This document shows, in pieces, positions 9,522 through 21,589 of a DNA stretch of 64,000 nt. The translations under genes and the position numbers were made by a program. Position 1 is the stretch's first letter. Each line of letters starts with the position of its first letter. Below the pieces are notes generated by a model. The model saw only the letters and a program-made list of their open reading frames with translations, was not told the origin of the DNA and did not search any database. Source of the stretch: Pseudocercospora fijiensis CIRAD86 (Eukaryota; Ascomycota; Dothideomycetes; Mycosphaerellales; Mycosphaerellaceae); contig NW_006921539.1 of the NCBI RefSeq assembly GCF_000340215.1, positions 622,471 to 686,470 of the forward strand. The letters are read 5' to 3'.

Positions 9522-10758
9522 AGTGGTGTTGCAGGAGGAATGTCGAATCCACGCCAGCAATGGTCATCACGAATCATCGACGAGCCAACAAATAGAAATC
9601 CCAGGCGAGGGGAATCAATGTAGAAATTTCCTTTCCCTTCCCTTCCCGAGCCAGCGTGTGGCTCGAAGGATCACCACCCAGCCACCTGAGGCTGAGGGTT
9701 TGGCCTTATTGATCCTGAATCTGTTTTCGCGTCAGCTCGACATGGGTTCGGAGGACGGACGGGTGTACGAGGAGCGAGCGAGCGGTGGAACAGCAGGTTG
9801 AGGCCGGATGGTAATGTCTATCTGATGTGATCGTGATGGCGAAGCAGTTGAGGCAAATTGATGCTACGAAAGCGACCAGCCGCGTCAATTGTCTGGTCAA
9901 TAGATTCGATAGACCATGCAGGTGTCGTTGATGCGCGTCAGTTGTGAAGGGAAGGGACGATGTCGTCGCTCATGCCATCATGGGCTCGTCGGAGAATAAT
10001 TGCCATGCTTCCTCCCGAGGCAAGCTTGGCATCTTTGGTCCGGGCCGCCAGCACAGGCCGGGGGAGGGGAGGGGGGGCTGTGGCTGTGCTTCACCTTCAG
10101 CCTCCCTCCTGGTTTCGAAACATCGTCCTGCTACACGAATTTCGTCGACAGTACCACGGCGAATACGGTCCGGGGCGTGTGTGAACGCATACAAAGTCTT
10201 GTAAGAGACTATCATCACGAAGATGGCAGGTGGACACGTGTCGCTCACGAAAGAGGGCGTGGCGCGTGTATCTTGGTCTTCCTTCACACACGGGCCGCTA
10301 CAGCCATACCATGCGGCGGAGCACAGCAAAGCTGCTATTCCTACTTCCTACGCGCACAGACACAACCAACCGACTGTTCGCGGACCCGTGGACCCCACCG
10401 CGAGAGGTTCACTGCTGGTCAATCTTCTTATACCGCCGATCCCAGCCTGAGAGATGTTTGCTAACCTGTACCTGCATGAACCTGCGTCTTTGTATCATTG
10501 TGTTCCCATTTGGAAGGCGCAAGCTTAGCAGCACACAATCCCGCCACGATTAAGAGGCTGCAGCCACTGCACGAGAACTGTTCGACCAGAATTGCGCCAC
10601 AGGATATATTGTCGACCCTAGACCCTTTCACTCACCAGGCATTTGCCGAGAAACGCAGTCCGATCACGTTACCGGCAGGCACCAATCTTCTCGAGCTCGC
10701 TCAGTCACCCGAGTGTCACTGAAACGAAGTACAATCAGCCCTTTCCGTATTCCACACA
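9522..10758. other. Intergenic, 1.2 kb, with a G-run tract
   Basis: No gene supported. At about 10,058-10,078 the top strand has consecutive runs of 5, 4 and 7 guanines that could form a G-quadruplex. The right part probably contains the promoter and 5' UTR of the next gene. Confidence 0.5.
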
Positions 10759-12297
10759 ATGTGCATCGTTGAGACGCAGACCAAGATCTTCTCAGAAGGC
10801 CAAAGAGAAAGCACCAGGATTGCGAAGCGTTGTCACAGAGCACCAGTTGACGGCATCTGTGACATCGTTGAATACAAACATCTCAGTCCCGTAAGAGTCG
10901 AAGAGAGGAATCCATCTGGGGAGCGTCGACCACCATCAAGGGAGATCATCACCACCGACAGTAGTGGCCGTCAAAGACGATATGTTGAACTGAGCCGACG
11001 ATCAAGCAAGCGCACTTCGACTGCTCGATCAAGGCCTATTCATAGTCAATCACGAATGGATAGCCCGACTTCCTCACTACCGCTCAACTCACCCTACACT
11101 ACAATGCCCTTGGCACCATCGCCGCCACCACTGACTGACAGACCATCACTGCAAACTCCTCGTAGGGTCTCATTCGACCTACCTGACGATACCACCAGGA
11201 TTATCGCCCCAGACGGGACCGCAACCTACTCTAGAGTGGCTTCGTCTCGAATGCCAAATACAGGTCGATCGAATGATCGCCTAGAACGTCAGTCATCAAT
11301 TTCGTCCTTGACAGGCGAGGTTGATGATGCTCCGCCGCGACAAAGGCCATCTTCTTGGAATCGACCAGATCGTCTCAGTATACCAGGTTATCGCAACTAC
11401 GTCTCATCCAACACTGCATCGTCCGCTTCATCGCCAGGACTGAGCAATCTTCCTCGACTTGGCCACTCTCAGCAAGATTCCGGGATCGACCTGCCACTAC
11501 GGGATTCCTCGAAGACAGACACACGTCATCGAGCCGACTCGACTCTTCAGGATTCGTATCGACAGAGTCGGGAAGAGCGTGATGCACAAATGCTGAGGGA
11601 CCAGCTTGCCAAATCCGAGCGCAAGCGCATCTCAGCAAAAGATGACTTGCGTCCATCTATTGATGACGATACGCTACGAGAGTCTTCCAATGAGAGGAGA
11701 CGTCGCATTCGACGCGAGACTCAGGCTGCCCTTGAAGGAGCACAAGAGGCCGATAAACGAAGGTCTCAAATCGAAAACGATCGCAAGCTGGCTGCCGAGT
11801 TCCAGCAGATCGAGAAGGAGAAGCTCAAAAAGAAAGCTCGGGACAGTGCTAGCTATACCCCAAATCCATTCGAGCCCTCCAGCCCAGCTTCTTCATCGCG
11901 ATCGATGGAAAAAAACACATGCGAATACCCGACGTCGCCAATCCAACAACGCCGGCCTCTACCTTCTGCCAGGCAGATGACTGATACCACTGGAGGCGCT
12001 CATTTGTCAACTCGCACTCCGCGATATGGCAATGTCCAAGTGCACAATCCTCCTCCTCCTCCTCCTCCTCTTCCGCCGGCGAGAATGGATCCTTTGGCGG
12101 AACGTGGTGATCGTGTTATTCAACGAGAGCAGATGCGTGCTGTTGAAGACGAGACAAGAAGGATGAATGATATGCTTGAGAGAACGAATCTGAGAGATCA
12201 AATGGAGGGTGATGGATTTGATGAAGTGTTGGAGTCTGGCAGTCAGCGTTATGAGGGTGGTGGTGAGGGCAGGAGGCAAAAGAGGTACTATGATTAA
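10759..12297 (+). CDS. Low-complexity coiled-coil protein of filamentous ascomycetes, function unknown
   Basis: 512-aa single-exon frame. The start MCIVET begins a short conserved N-terminal block with two later cysteines (KRCHRAPVDGICDIVEY), a layout I associate with an uncharacterised fungal family that opens with MCxVET. A long serine/arginine/proline-rich disordered region (about 45-270) contains RRVSFDLPDDTTRIIAPDG. A charged helical segment (about 275-362, rich in E, K, R, e.g. RRETQAALEGAQEADKRRSQ) is a probable coiled coil. A polyproline run (about 430-440) and an acidic/basic C-terminus ending RQKRYYD close the protein. No enzyme motif is visible. It is the last intact gene before the transposon island, and its stop lies only about 100 bp from the RIP-mutated sequence. 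Composition switches from C-rich to G-rich near 12,080. Confidence 0.75.
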   Translation: MCIVETQTKIFSEGQRESTRIAKRCHRAPVDGICDIVEYKHLSPVRVEERNPSGERRPPSREIITTDSSGRQRRYVELSRRSSKRTSTARSRPIHSQSRMDSPTSSLPLNSPYTTMPLAPSPPPLTDRPSLQTPRRVSFDLPDDTTRIIAPDGTATYSRVASSRMPNTGRSNDRLERQSSISSLTGEVDDAPPRQRPSSWNRPDRLSIPGYRNYVSSNTASSASSPGLSNLPRLGHSQQDSGIDLPLRDSSKTDTRHRADSTLQDSYRQSREERDAQMLRDQLAKSERKRISAKDDLRPSIDDDTLRESSNERRRRIRRETQAALEGAQEADKRRSQIENDRKLAAEFQQIEKEKLKKKARDSASYTPNPFEPSSPASSSRSMEKNTCEYPTSPIQQRRPLPSARQMTDTTGGAHLSTRTPRYGNVQVHNPPPPPPPLPPARMDPLAERGDRVIQREQMRAVEDETRRMNDMLERTNLRDQMEGDGFDEVLESGSQRYEGGGEGRRQKRYYD

Positions 12298-12379
12298 TTA
12301 GACCTTTTGTTGTTGACTTGTAACTTTTATGATTTTGGTTCGATGGGTGGTAGCTTGTTCTATGTATCAAAAATAATCA

Positions 12380-13550
12380 CTGTTTAGAATCTACTCTTAC
12401 TCCTACCCCGAACCTTCCTATCTCGATAAATCTTATATCTATTTCTTCCTATAGCCTCCGAAGTCCTACGTAGTAGTTAGTCCTTAGAGCAAGGATCTTA
12501 TATCGGAAATCGCAGATATATTTTCCGGTATATATTCAAATAACAAACACTTTAATGCTATCCTTACTATAGATAGTAATTAGTAACTATAAAGATACAG
12601 TTCGTATAGCGAAATCTGCTAGACTATCTCTACTACTTTCGATCTATAGGAGGCGTAGGACCTAGGGCTTAGGTATAACTAACTACCTATACTAGAGCGA
12701 GCTTTGTTTACGGAGGGGTAGGGTCTACTATTTCTCGACTAGCTATTATAGAAAAGGTCGTTGCTAATTACTGTACAGCGCAAGAAAGAACTACTAGGAA
12801 GAAAAATTCACGGCTAGTTACTAGGCCGGCGATAGGGCCTAGACGTAACTAACTTAAAGGATACTTCTATAATATAGATAAATTACGGTATAATCGGTAT
12901 TATAGTAGCGAAGCAGGATAAACATTACGGTTTAAACGAAAACCTCTCTATATTCCTATCCGATTAGCTATTTATTCTATTACTATATGTCTCCCGAGGA
13001 GATCTAGGACATATTATAGATATAGGGAACTTTAAGATACCGCGTAGAAGTGTACCTCTCTACTATCGAGATCTTCTAACGGAATAGAAACCTTGTCCCT
13101 TAAGTTCTTAAGTAGCCCGTCCGTATAGTAAGCATTACGAACTCGGATTATAGTACCGTCGATATTGTCGCGGCGTATTAAGCGATTTGCGAGGAGATTA
13201 GGAACTGCGTATAATATATATTAAGTCCTAAGTCGAGGTATCTTCTAGGCTAGAATGCGCGGCTTAGTTCGAGATCTAAATAGGTTAAGACAACCGGTTA
13301 GATAGTCGAGCGTATAAGGGAGTTTGCTAATCGGATTATAAAATGTTCGTAGCCTTATAGCTACGAATTCGTTATTTAATCTCTATTTCGCCCTAGTTAC
13401 TTATCGTTATCGTTCTCTTTATATTATGTTTAAGGCTTATCTATAATCGATAGTTCGGTAGTTTGAATTACTATATGCTAAGTCTAACTTGTTAGTACGG
13501 TCTATAGAGCCGCCTCCTCTTTTAAGCCGTATAGGGATAGGTAATAGAGG
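12380..13550. mobile_element. RIP-mutated remnant of an unidentified older element, left part
   Basis: From about 12,380 the base composition changes abruptly: TA is very frequent, CA and TG are scarce, and stops crowd all six frames. No domain could be read here. It abuts the target duplication of the chromodomain gypsy element (13,551-13,555), so it is the left half of whatever that element inserted into; the right half is the sequence from 32,929 on. Confidence 0.5.
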
Positions 13551-13555
13551 CACTT

Positions 13556-13752
13556 TGTTAGGGCTAAAGAGGCTATACGTAATTGGCATGTAACTAGGCC
13601 GAGTAAAGCTAGGGTCTTAATGCCTTAGGCAGGGCTTAGCGCTTAGCGTCGGGCTAACTCTCCTACCTTCCTCCCTCTTCTCCTAGCTCCTTATCGAATA
13701 CTATACTAATTTACTACTACCCTATCTACCTACTAACATAACCCTTCTTATA
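13556..13752 (+). repeat. 5' LTR of the outer gypsy element
   Basis: 197 bp, beginning TGTTAGGGCTAAAGAGG and ending CTTCTTATA (terminal CA converted to TA by RIP). The matching copy is at 32,732-32,928. Confidence 0.88.
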
Positions 13753-16700
13753 TAGTATTCGATCTACCCTTTAAGGGCAGCAGCTAGATAGTCCTTATTT
13801 TAAGCTTTTAGCGGTATAGCTACGAAAACTATCGATTTAACTATATTACGCCCGAAGAACGGGACCTATACGTACTATTCTATCGAAACAACCGTACCAA
13901 TTATTAAGCAAGGCCTTCTACACGGCCTATTATACTAAGTTAATTGTACTAGACTAATATCTACTAATTCCGCTACATCCGTATCTTAGGGGCTAATAAT
14001 ACATTATTAGTGTCGCCCCTTATAATAGCCGGTTCGTTACAAAACAACAACCGTGCTGCTACTAGCAGCGCTAGCAATAACAATACTAGTAGCATAGTGC
14101 CTACCGAAGTACCTACTAAAGTGCCTACTAAAGCACCTGCTAAAGAACCTACTACTAGGCCTGCCGAAGAACCTATAGTTCTAGGCGACGACCTAGAATT
14201 GCCTATTAACGATATACTTAATAATATTATTAATCGACGATATAGCTAGCTAGCCTTTAGCCCCTAGCTAGTAGCGAGACTTTAAGAAGCTACTTAAAAC
14301 AGGCTTACTACCTTACGCTAGGAACAATAGCTAAAGGATAATCTCCTCGAAATTCGTCGCCTATAAGAAGCCCTAGCGACTAATACTAAACTAATAGTAG
14401 GGCCTTCCTCTCTATCTGTTTTAGTCTAAAAGAAGGATGCTAAACTTAAGGACTATATCGTATTTAATAGCTCTAGTCGGAAACAATACAACGACCACAT
14501 CCGTAACTGCGAGCTTAACTAGCGAAACGCGCTAAGGGCCCTTCTAGACGACTACTCGTTAGTCGTCTATGCTATGTAATACATTAATAGAGACCTAAAG
14601 CGCACCTAGGATAACTATTTCGACTCCCTTACTAATTAGACCGCTGTTTAGTAGCAAGACTACAAGACTATTATGCTTAACACCCTTAGAAACCCTATAC
14701 TAAGGCAACAATACGCTTAGGACTAATACCTTCGAGCTAAACAAAAGACTAATTAATCGGCTCGCTTATTTAAGGCCTATTTAAAGACCCTCGAGGACGA
14801 TTTACTACCTAAAACCGACTCTATCTAGATATCTAAGATACGACCTAAACTAAGATAGGAACTAGTCCTTAAATTAGACCGCCGCCGTGTGTTTAAACAG
14901 GCTAACCTAACACGTATTTAATTTATAGTCGAAGTAGAAACAGCCGAGCGGGCTGTTTAGCTCTAGTAACGACTAGAATCGAGGATCCGACTAGCTAGCA
15001 CTAACCGCGGCAATCGTAGTACCCGCGGAGGCAATAGCTAAGGGTCCTACTAAAACAATAATGCTAACAATAGAAACAGTAATAGCGACCGTAGAAGAGG
15101 CCGTAGCCGGCGGCTATATAGAGGAGGCCGCGATAGGGGCCGTAGAAGGGGCTCGTATCCCTATAATACTAATCGCTCGACTAATAATAGCAGCAATAAC
15201 AGCTACGGTAGTCTACTAACCGGATTGAAGTACTTCAATTATAATAGCACTAGCTATCTACTAGGCTAATGCGACAAACCTAAGGACTAGGCCCGAATCG
15301 ACCGTGCTACCGCTAAGCACCGAAAGTACCTCTTAGCAGCTAACGCTACCCCTATAGGCTAACCTTCGAAAAAAGAGTAAGCGCCGCACTAACTATTAGC
15401 CTCGTACGGCGTAAGACTATCGATATTGTACTAGCTATTATACGTACCTGTCTTATATCTAGGCCCGATACTAACTATAAGGCAAAGGTTATACTAGACC
15501 CCGGAAATTCAGTTAGCGCCCTTATTAGCTATCGCCTAGCTAAGCAATTAGACCTTCGACAACTGCCGAGGACTAACCTACTAACCCTTGCTTAGTTTAA
15601 TAACGCTCGGCACTTAACCTATAGAGCCTACTATATTCCTATAGTTCTAAAAGACGACCTCGGAAATAAACGCCTACTAAACTTTACTGCCTACGCGGTA
15701 GATATAGATAGCCTCCTATCTAACATTGTTATTAGAAACCCTATTCTTAGGTACTATACTATAGTTATAGACTTAGGCAGTTAATAATAGCGATTTAGAA
15801 TCGCTAGGAAAGAGGACATTAAACACATCGATATTAGCGAGTGTCCTAATAATATTAGGGTCCTGTTTATTAGTAACCTAACACTAGCCTCCGCCTTAGC
15901 TAATCTAACTGCCGACCTGCTCGGTAGTAATAACGATAAACTAGTGCCCCCTAATAGCATAGATCCTAAACAACTTAAGCGTATACTAGAACCTATTCGA
16001 GAGACCTATATTAATGTATTTAAACACTACTTAGCATCGACATTGCCTATATTTAAAGAGACGGATTATAAGATTGATATTATAGAGAGTAAGGAGGTTC
16101 CTTTTAGCCCCCTCTATAACCTTAGTAAACGAGAGCTTACTATATTGCGTAAGTACCTAGAGGAAAACCTAGCTAATAGTCGAATTCGGTATAGTAACAG
16201 CCCTACTAGTACACCTATCCTATTCGTACTAAAGAAAGATAGTAGCCTACGTCTATATATCGACTATCGAGGGCTTAATACTGTTACTATTAAAGACCGC
16301 TATCTACTTCCTCTTATTAATAAGACCCTCGATCGCCTTTCGGGTACCTACTACTACACTATACTAGACATTAAGGATGCGTACTATCGTATCTGCATTC
16401 GTAAGGGCGACGAATAGAAAACAGCCTTCCGTACTCGCTATAGCCATTTCGAATACTTAGTTATACTATTTAGCCTAGCTAATGCCTCTATAACATTTTA
16501 GTCCTATATTAATCGGGCCCTTTTAGGCCTATTAGACTATCTCTGTATAGTTTACCTAGATAATATCCTGGTTTATATACATTTACCTAACATTGCGGAG
16601 TACTAGGCTATAGTCCGCAAGGTGCTCGATCGCCTACGAGCCTATAGCTTGTATTATAAACCTTCTAAATGCACCTTTGCTACTAAAGAGGTGTCCTTCC

Positions 16701-17610
16701 TTAGCTTCCTCGTATTAACCGAGGGTATTAAGGCTAATCCTAATCGGATTAAGACTATTACTAAGTAGCTAACCCCTACTAGTATTAAGGAGCTTTAATT
16801 ATTCCTCGGCTTCGCTAATTTCTATCGTCGCTTTATTAAGGGCTATTTACGGCATATAATGCCCCTAACTAAGCTTACTAAAACCAAGGCCAACCTAACT
16901 AGAGAGTTCAAATGGACTAATAGAGCATAAGCCGCTTTTAACGGTTTAAAGAAGCGATTTACTAAAGTCCCTTTATTATACTATTTTATACTAAATAAGT
17001 AGATCCGAATTGAGACTAACGCTTTACAGTTCGCTATATTAGCTATAATGTCTTAGCAGTTAGACAGTAACTACTACTAGTATCTAATTGCCTTTTTCTC
17101 GAGAAAGATGATTAATACTAAGCGTCGCTACGAGACCTACGAGTAAGAGCTCTTAGCTATTGTCGAGGCCTTTAAGTATTAGAGGCATTACCTCGATAGG
17201 GCCTAATATACGATATAGGTCTATACAGACTATAACAACCTCCGTAGCATTACTAAGGTTACTAGAGTTACAGGTCGATAGGCTAGATAGGCCGTCTACC
17301 TCGCTAGGTTTGATTTTAATATATTATATCGGCTAGGCGTAAGTAACCCTACTAATAGCCTATCGAGGCGACCTAACTACGATAGCGGGACTTAGCAATC
17401 CATTAATTTATTGTTTCCAACCCTGTAGTATAAGATTGCTATAGCCTGTGTTATTAATAAGCACGCGTAGGATAAGCGGCTTACCGGACTCCGCGACGGC
17501 TTGAAGTATATTAATGCTTTTGCTGTATTAATAGTGCGTATTAAGGCAAGGGCTAAAGACACAGACAGGAGAAGTTATAATAACTCCCTAGTCGATATCG
17601 CTATATACAG
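13753..17610 (+). pseudogene. Outer element gag, protease, reverse transcriptase and RNase H (RIP-broken)
   Basis: Gag-like sequence from about 13,980 to 15,300 ends in a basic glycine/arginine/asparagine-rich stretch and a zinc-knuckle position at about 15,225-15,275. There the first two cysteine codons appear as tyrosine (KYFNYNSTSY), as expected if TGY became TAY. A protease-like segment follows (about 15,480-15,780). The RT is the best preserved part: an open stretch at 15,944-16,417 holds FSPLYNLSKRELTILRKYLE and LRLYIDYRGLN, and the catalytic-box equivalent YLDNIL is at 16,553-16,570. RNase H sequence runs to about 17,400. The frame is then interrupted by the nested element at 17,611. 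Nothing here can be translated as it stands. Confidence 0.82.
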
Positions 17611-17890
17611 TAAAGGACGGAAACTAAAACTACTACTACTACCTGTAGTAATAGTATAGGCCACCGAGGGTAATATAACCTATAGCAATATAGGCAGCTA
17701 TGTTTAGCATAATAGGATAATAAGACGGTTGCTTAGGCTGATGACTAGAGCCCTGTAATATAGGCATTGTAGAAGTGTGACATAAACAATGTGCTATACG
17801 AGGTTAGTGCTCTATCTACAATGTAGAAGGAGGCCTCTTATATAGGCTTAAAACTCAGCCTAGGTGTATAGGGCCGGTTACTAGCCAATA
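17611..17890 (-). repeat. 3' LTR of the inner element (left copy)
   Basis: 280 bp. In plus orientation it begins TAAAGGACGG and ends GGTTACTAGCCAATA; both termini read TA, consistent with original TG and CA ends after RIP. Confidence 0.88.
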
Positions 17891-17906
17891 TCCCTCCCTT
17901 TCTTCG
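17891..17906 (-). other. Polypurine tract of the inner element
   Basis: Reverse strand reads GAAGAAAGGGAGGGA directly next to the left LTR, the position of the plus-strand primer in LTR retroelements. It fixes the element's orientation as minus. Confidence 0.6.
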
Positions 17907-18001
17907 TATCTAACTAGATACGCTTCACATTGTGCGCTTAAAACAAACAGTTATATAGTAACCTTAGGCATCTTAGCTAAGGCTATCTTTTAGAGACTCT
18001 G

Positions 18002-18025
18002 TAATAATACCCCTAGGGTAGCATT
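18002..18025. repeat. CCCC/GGGG palindrome, copy 1
   Basis: TAATAATACCCC followed by TAGGGTAGCATT. It lies between the inner element's left LTR and the end of the extra reading frame. Confidence 0.7.
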
Positions 18026-18079
18026 GTTCCTAGACTCTATCAATATGCAAAAACAACTTCCTAAGCATCCAATCTACTA

Positions 18080-20847
18080 CGCTGACTTACTGCTGCTTCA
18101 ATGCACCGTAATCTTTACTAGTAATAACCTTATTAGCTAGTCGACTGTCCTAAGCTCCTCCGTAGGTATTAAAGCTATTAGCACTAAAGTACTCTGCCTC
18201 GAAGTAAGCTTAATTAACGAGGAGATTAGCAGCCTTGTCCTATACAGCCTTCTCCTACTCGCGTAGATAGTCCTTAAGCTCCTCCTTACTAAACTAGAGG
18301 ATTTGTTTAACTTCGTTCTAAACAACGTAACTTAACTAAGGAATTCTGCCGACTAGGGTATCGGAAATGCAACTAAGGCCTTCGACTAAGATAGCGGCAG
18401 GGAAGGCGAACGGCACGAAGGTATTAGAACCTAGAAGGGCGGTCAGATTGCGGTACGCCTTAGCAACCTTAGCGATAGTTAAGTTGTCGTAGCCCTTAAT
18501 CTTAGTACCGTCGATAACGCGAGAGTAGCCTAGGTCGATTAATATACGGTCGCTCTCGGGCTTTAGATCGCTATACGGAAGGTGTAGCATCTAAACAGAG
18601 ACTTCGCATTCCTTAAGAGGGTTAAGGATCTACTAAGCTGCCTCGCCTTCGTTAGGCTAACTATCGAACATATAGCCGAGGTCGTCGTTAGTAAGGTACT
18701 TATTAGTAAGCTTGCTAATCTTGTTTAGTAGAACTAGGCTACGGGCATTGAGCTTCTTAACCTAGTTCTCGAAGACCTCTAGTTCGTATATGCCTTCGAT
18801 AATAGTTAAATAGGCAGTCTTATCTTTAGACATAAGAGAAACCTTAATGCGTAGATAGCTAGCACCCTCGCTAGCTGCGAGCTTAACTATATCTTGTCCG
18901 AGACGAGAAGTCTCCTTAGCAGGGCAGTTCTTATAACCGCTATTACCTACCTTAAAGTACTTAGTAGGCTTAGGGACGGAGATAAGCTCGTATACGTAAT
19001 TAGGTCGAAGGGCAACGGCTAAGAGCTACAAGGCGGGATGCTAACGGACGATTTAGTTGCTTACTCTATAGGTCTAAAGGGCATTGCGGCCTTCCTGCTT
19101 AGACTTAGGCAGTTTACGTATATACTAAAAGAATATGCAAAACTCCTCCTATATTAGGTCGACGATAAGAGGAAGGTGCGCTCTACGAGGCGACTGCATC
19201 TAACCGAAGACTCGAGGGAAGATAGCATTACTAGTCTAACGAAAGCAGTCGAAGGAGGTACCTTATCCGAGAATACTAGTAATCAACTTACAGCGACGCT
19301 TAGTTAGTATAAGATCGCGAGTAATAGTGCTAGTAGGGTTGAATGCGTAGAGTCCTAGGGAGGTCGGGGCAGTAGTAGGACGTCTAGGAAACTAGTTAGC
19401 ATAACTAGTCTTAAGCGTAGTAAAGGCATCCTAATTAGCAACCTTGCGACTAATCTTTAATAGGCGACCGACGAGGACACTCGCCTTAGCACTAGCATAG
19501 AGACTATAGACCTTAGTAGCCTTCTTAATATAGTTAGCATATATAGTAAACCGCTCTTTACCTAGCTTGCTAAGGTCGTCGAGCTGTTAATAGATAGATA
19601 GGGCGGTAGGAGCTTTACTTATATCGGCTTTAGGAACTATATCGATGTTAGTAATAAAGTACGTAATAGAGTCGCCCTTGCAAGAACTATAGATGTTCTT
19701 AGTTAATAGGATCGGCGAGAGGCCTCTATCTCTACGCTCGCTAAAGGAGCCTTCGGAGGAGACATCTTCTAGTAGTATATCTAGTATATTAATATCCGAG
19801 TTACTATAGTTAGTACTATAGTTAGTACTATAGTCGGTACTAGAAGGAGTGCTATATTTCTTAGTAGCCTTGCGGAGGGCCTAGCGAGCATATAATGCCT
19901 TCTTGCGCGCTGCTTCGGCCTTAGCGCGCTCGTCTTAAACTTCTTAAGGGACCTTACGGTTGCGGGTCGAGCGACGATCTTTAGCCTACATTTCTATAGC
20001 GAGCGTAAGACTAGCAGCCGTATCGGCCTCGGTTTCTAGGCGAAGAGCCTTACGTTTAAGGACATTAACGATAGGAGCCTCTTAACCTTTAATAATAAAG
20101 CCTATACTATTAATACGATAGCCCTTCTCTTTTAGTAGATCCTTAGTTGTCTATACGTTAAGATCGACCTAGATAATCGCATCGTAGTACTTCTTCTAGT
20201 AGGCTATTATAAAGTCGTTAAGCGCAAAGGACAAGTTAAGTAGCTGCTTGCCTACCTTCTTACTAGCGGTAGACACGCGATAGATTATAGTACGGGAAAG
20301 GTGTTCGGCGCCTTAACGACGGACCTTGTACTTATTAACAAACGAAGAGATCTACTTAGCACGCTCTTGCCTACCGTAGGCGAAGTTAACAAGGCTCTTA
20401 GGAAGACTGCTTAGTCCTCCCTAATATTCGAAGGCCTAGTCGAGGGTCTTAAAGCGCAAACGAATCTAGGTACCGGCCGTCTCGAGGCAGCAGGCTATAG
20501 ACGATAGGAAAGGCTTATTCGATATCTATATCGTCAAGAACCTCGCGCTTAAAGATACGCTTACCGATAGACTAACGCAGGTTGTTTATGCTATACGTAA
20601 CTAAGATAGCAGCCTTCTTAATGTTCCTATTAATAACGCGTAGTAGGGTACGAGCGTTCTAGATCTTCTCTTAAGGGTCTTTAAAGGCGGTAACGATCTA
20701 GAAGCAGTGCTCGAGGCTAGTTGCAGCAGCTAAGGCGCTATCGGATAGGGCTTCGATCGGAACTAGGGCGGCTAGGCTTAGGTTAATAGGGGCAGGTAGG
20801 TCGTTGCTACTGCTAGCGCCTAGCGGATTCGGGGCGCCGGAAGACAT
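18080..20847 (-). pseudogene. Unrecognised long reading frame downstream of pol in the inner element (RIP-broken)
   Basis: On the minus strand an ATG at 20,847 begins MSSGAPNPLGASSSNDLPAP; codon-like sequence then continues to about 18,080 (roughly 900 codons) with stops almost all TAG or TAA. The frame changes near 20,517 and again further on, so small indels or an intron are also present. Visible segments include NARTLLRVINRNIKKAAILV, a basic alanine-rich helix (ERAKAEAARKKALYARQAL), a serine-rich patch, and near the end VIDGTKIKGYDNLTIAKVAK. I recognise no RT, integrase, envelope, helicase or other known domain; a long single membrane segment typical of env is not obvious. It sits where env or other accessory genes occur in some gypsy elements, between pol and the 3' LTR, on the same strand as pol. 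Confidence 0.6.
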
Positions 20848-21258
20848 AGTCGACCGAAGTGGGTTGTAAACGAGTTTGCAAGTGTGTTCGTTGCTTAACA
20901 ATAATAATTAAAGGGTTTAGATAGAAGGGGGGGATAGTTAGGCGGTAGCGAGTTAGTTAGTAATCGAGTAGAAGAAGGAGCTTAGGAAGCTCGCTTTAAA
21001 TATAGTACGAAGGTAACGTAGTCCGTATGTTCCGCGCTAGTAAAGCAAACGGATAACGGCTATATATGAAAGTGAAGCTATATACGAGACCTCTTTATTA
21101 TTAGGGCAGGCTAAAGTTTAACAATCGATCTAGCTAATTGCTAGTAGCGACTACGCGCCTTTATTAACCTTTAGCTATCGTAGATTCTCGCGCACTCGAA
21201 ATGCGACTAGTTAGTTCGAGTCCTTAGCAGAAATCTATAGTAGTAAAGCTAGCGGGAC

Positions 21259-21282
21259 TAATAATACCCCCGGGGTAGCATT
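21259..21282. repeat. CCCC/GGGG palindrome, copy 2
   Basis: TAATAATACCCC followed by CGGGGTAGCATT in the spacer between pol and the extra reading frame. Confidence 0.75.
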
Positions 21283-21564
21283 GGCTTTTCTCTAGAGATA
21301 CTCGGTAACGAGGAGTAAGTCGCCTAGGCCTAGCGTAGCTAATTCGTTAGTACGTTAGCCTATAGCACTACCGTTATAGATGCAGCATTACCTTTTATAT
21401 TAGTAAGTACGTAAAGGTAGTCTATACGTTTACCTTCTTCCTTCTTCCTTCTTCTAAACGCTAAGCTTAATAGCCTAAGGTCCCTATTCTTAGAGGCTAT
21501 CGGCCTAGGTTGCTGTGTCTATCTAAGAGCTAGAAAGGGAGAGGGTTAGGTTCGGCCGTTTTCC

Positions 21565-21589
21565 TAATACTACCCCCGGGATATCATTA
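21565..21589. repeat. CCCC/GGGG palindrome, copy 3
   Basis: TAATACTACCCC and GGGATATCATTA around a central C. Flanking bases extend the symmetry: TTTTCC before and GGAAAA after. Confidence 0.75.

Noticed and set aside
10000..10464. Plus-strand frame of 154 codons in the 1.2-kb intergenic region
   Set aside because: Arginine/cysteine/proline-rich chance frame over a G-run tract, with overlapping frames on both strands.
21195..21240. tRNA-like T-arm sequence (gttcgagtcc)
   Set aside because: No matching acceptor, D and anticodon stems could be drawn around it; it lies in RIP-mutated spacer.
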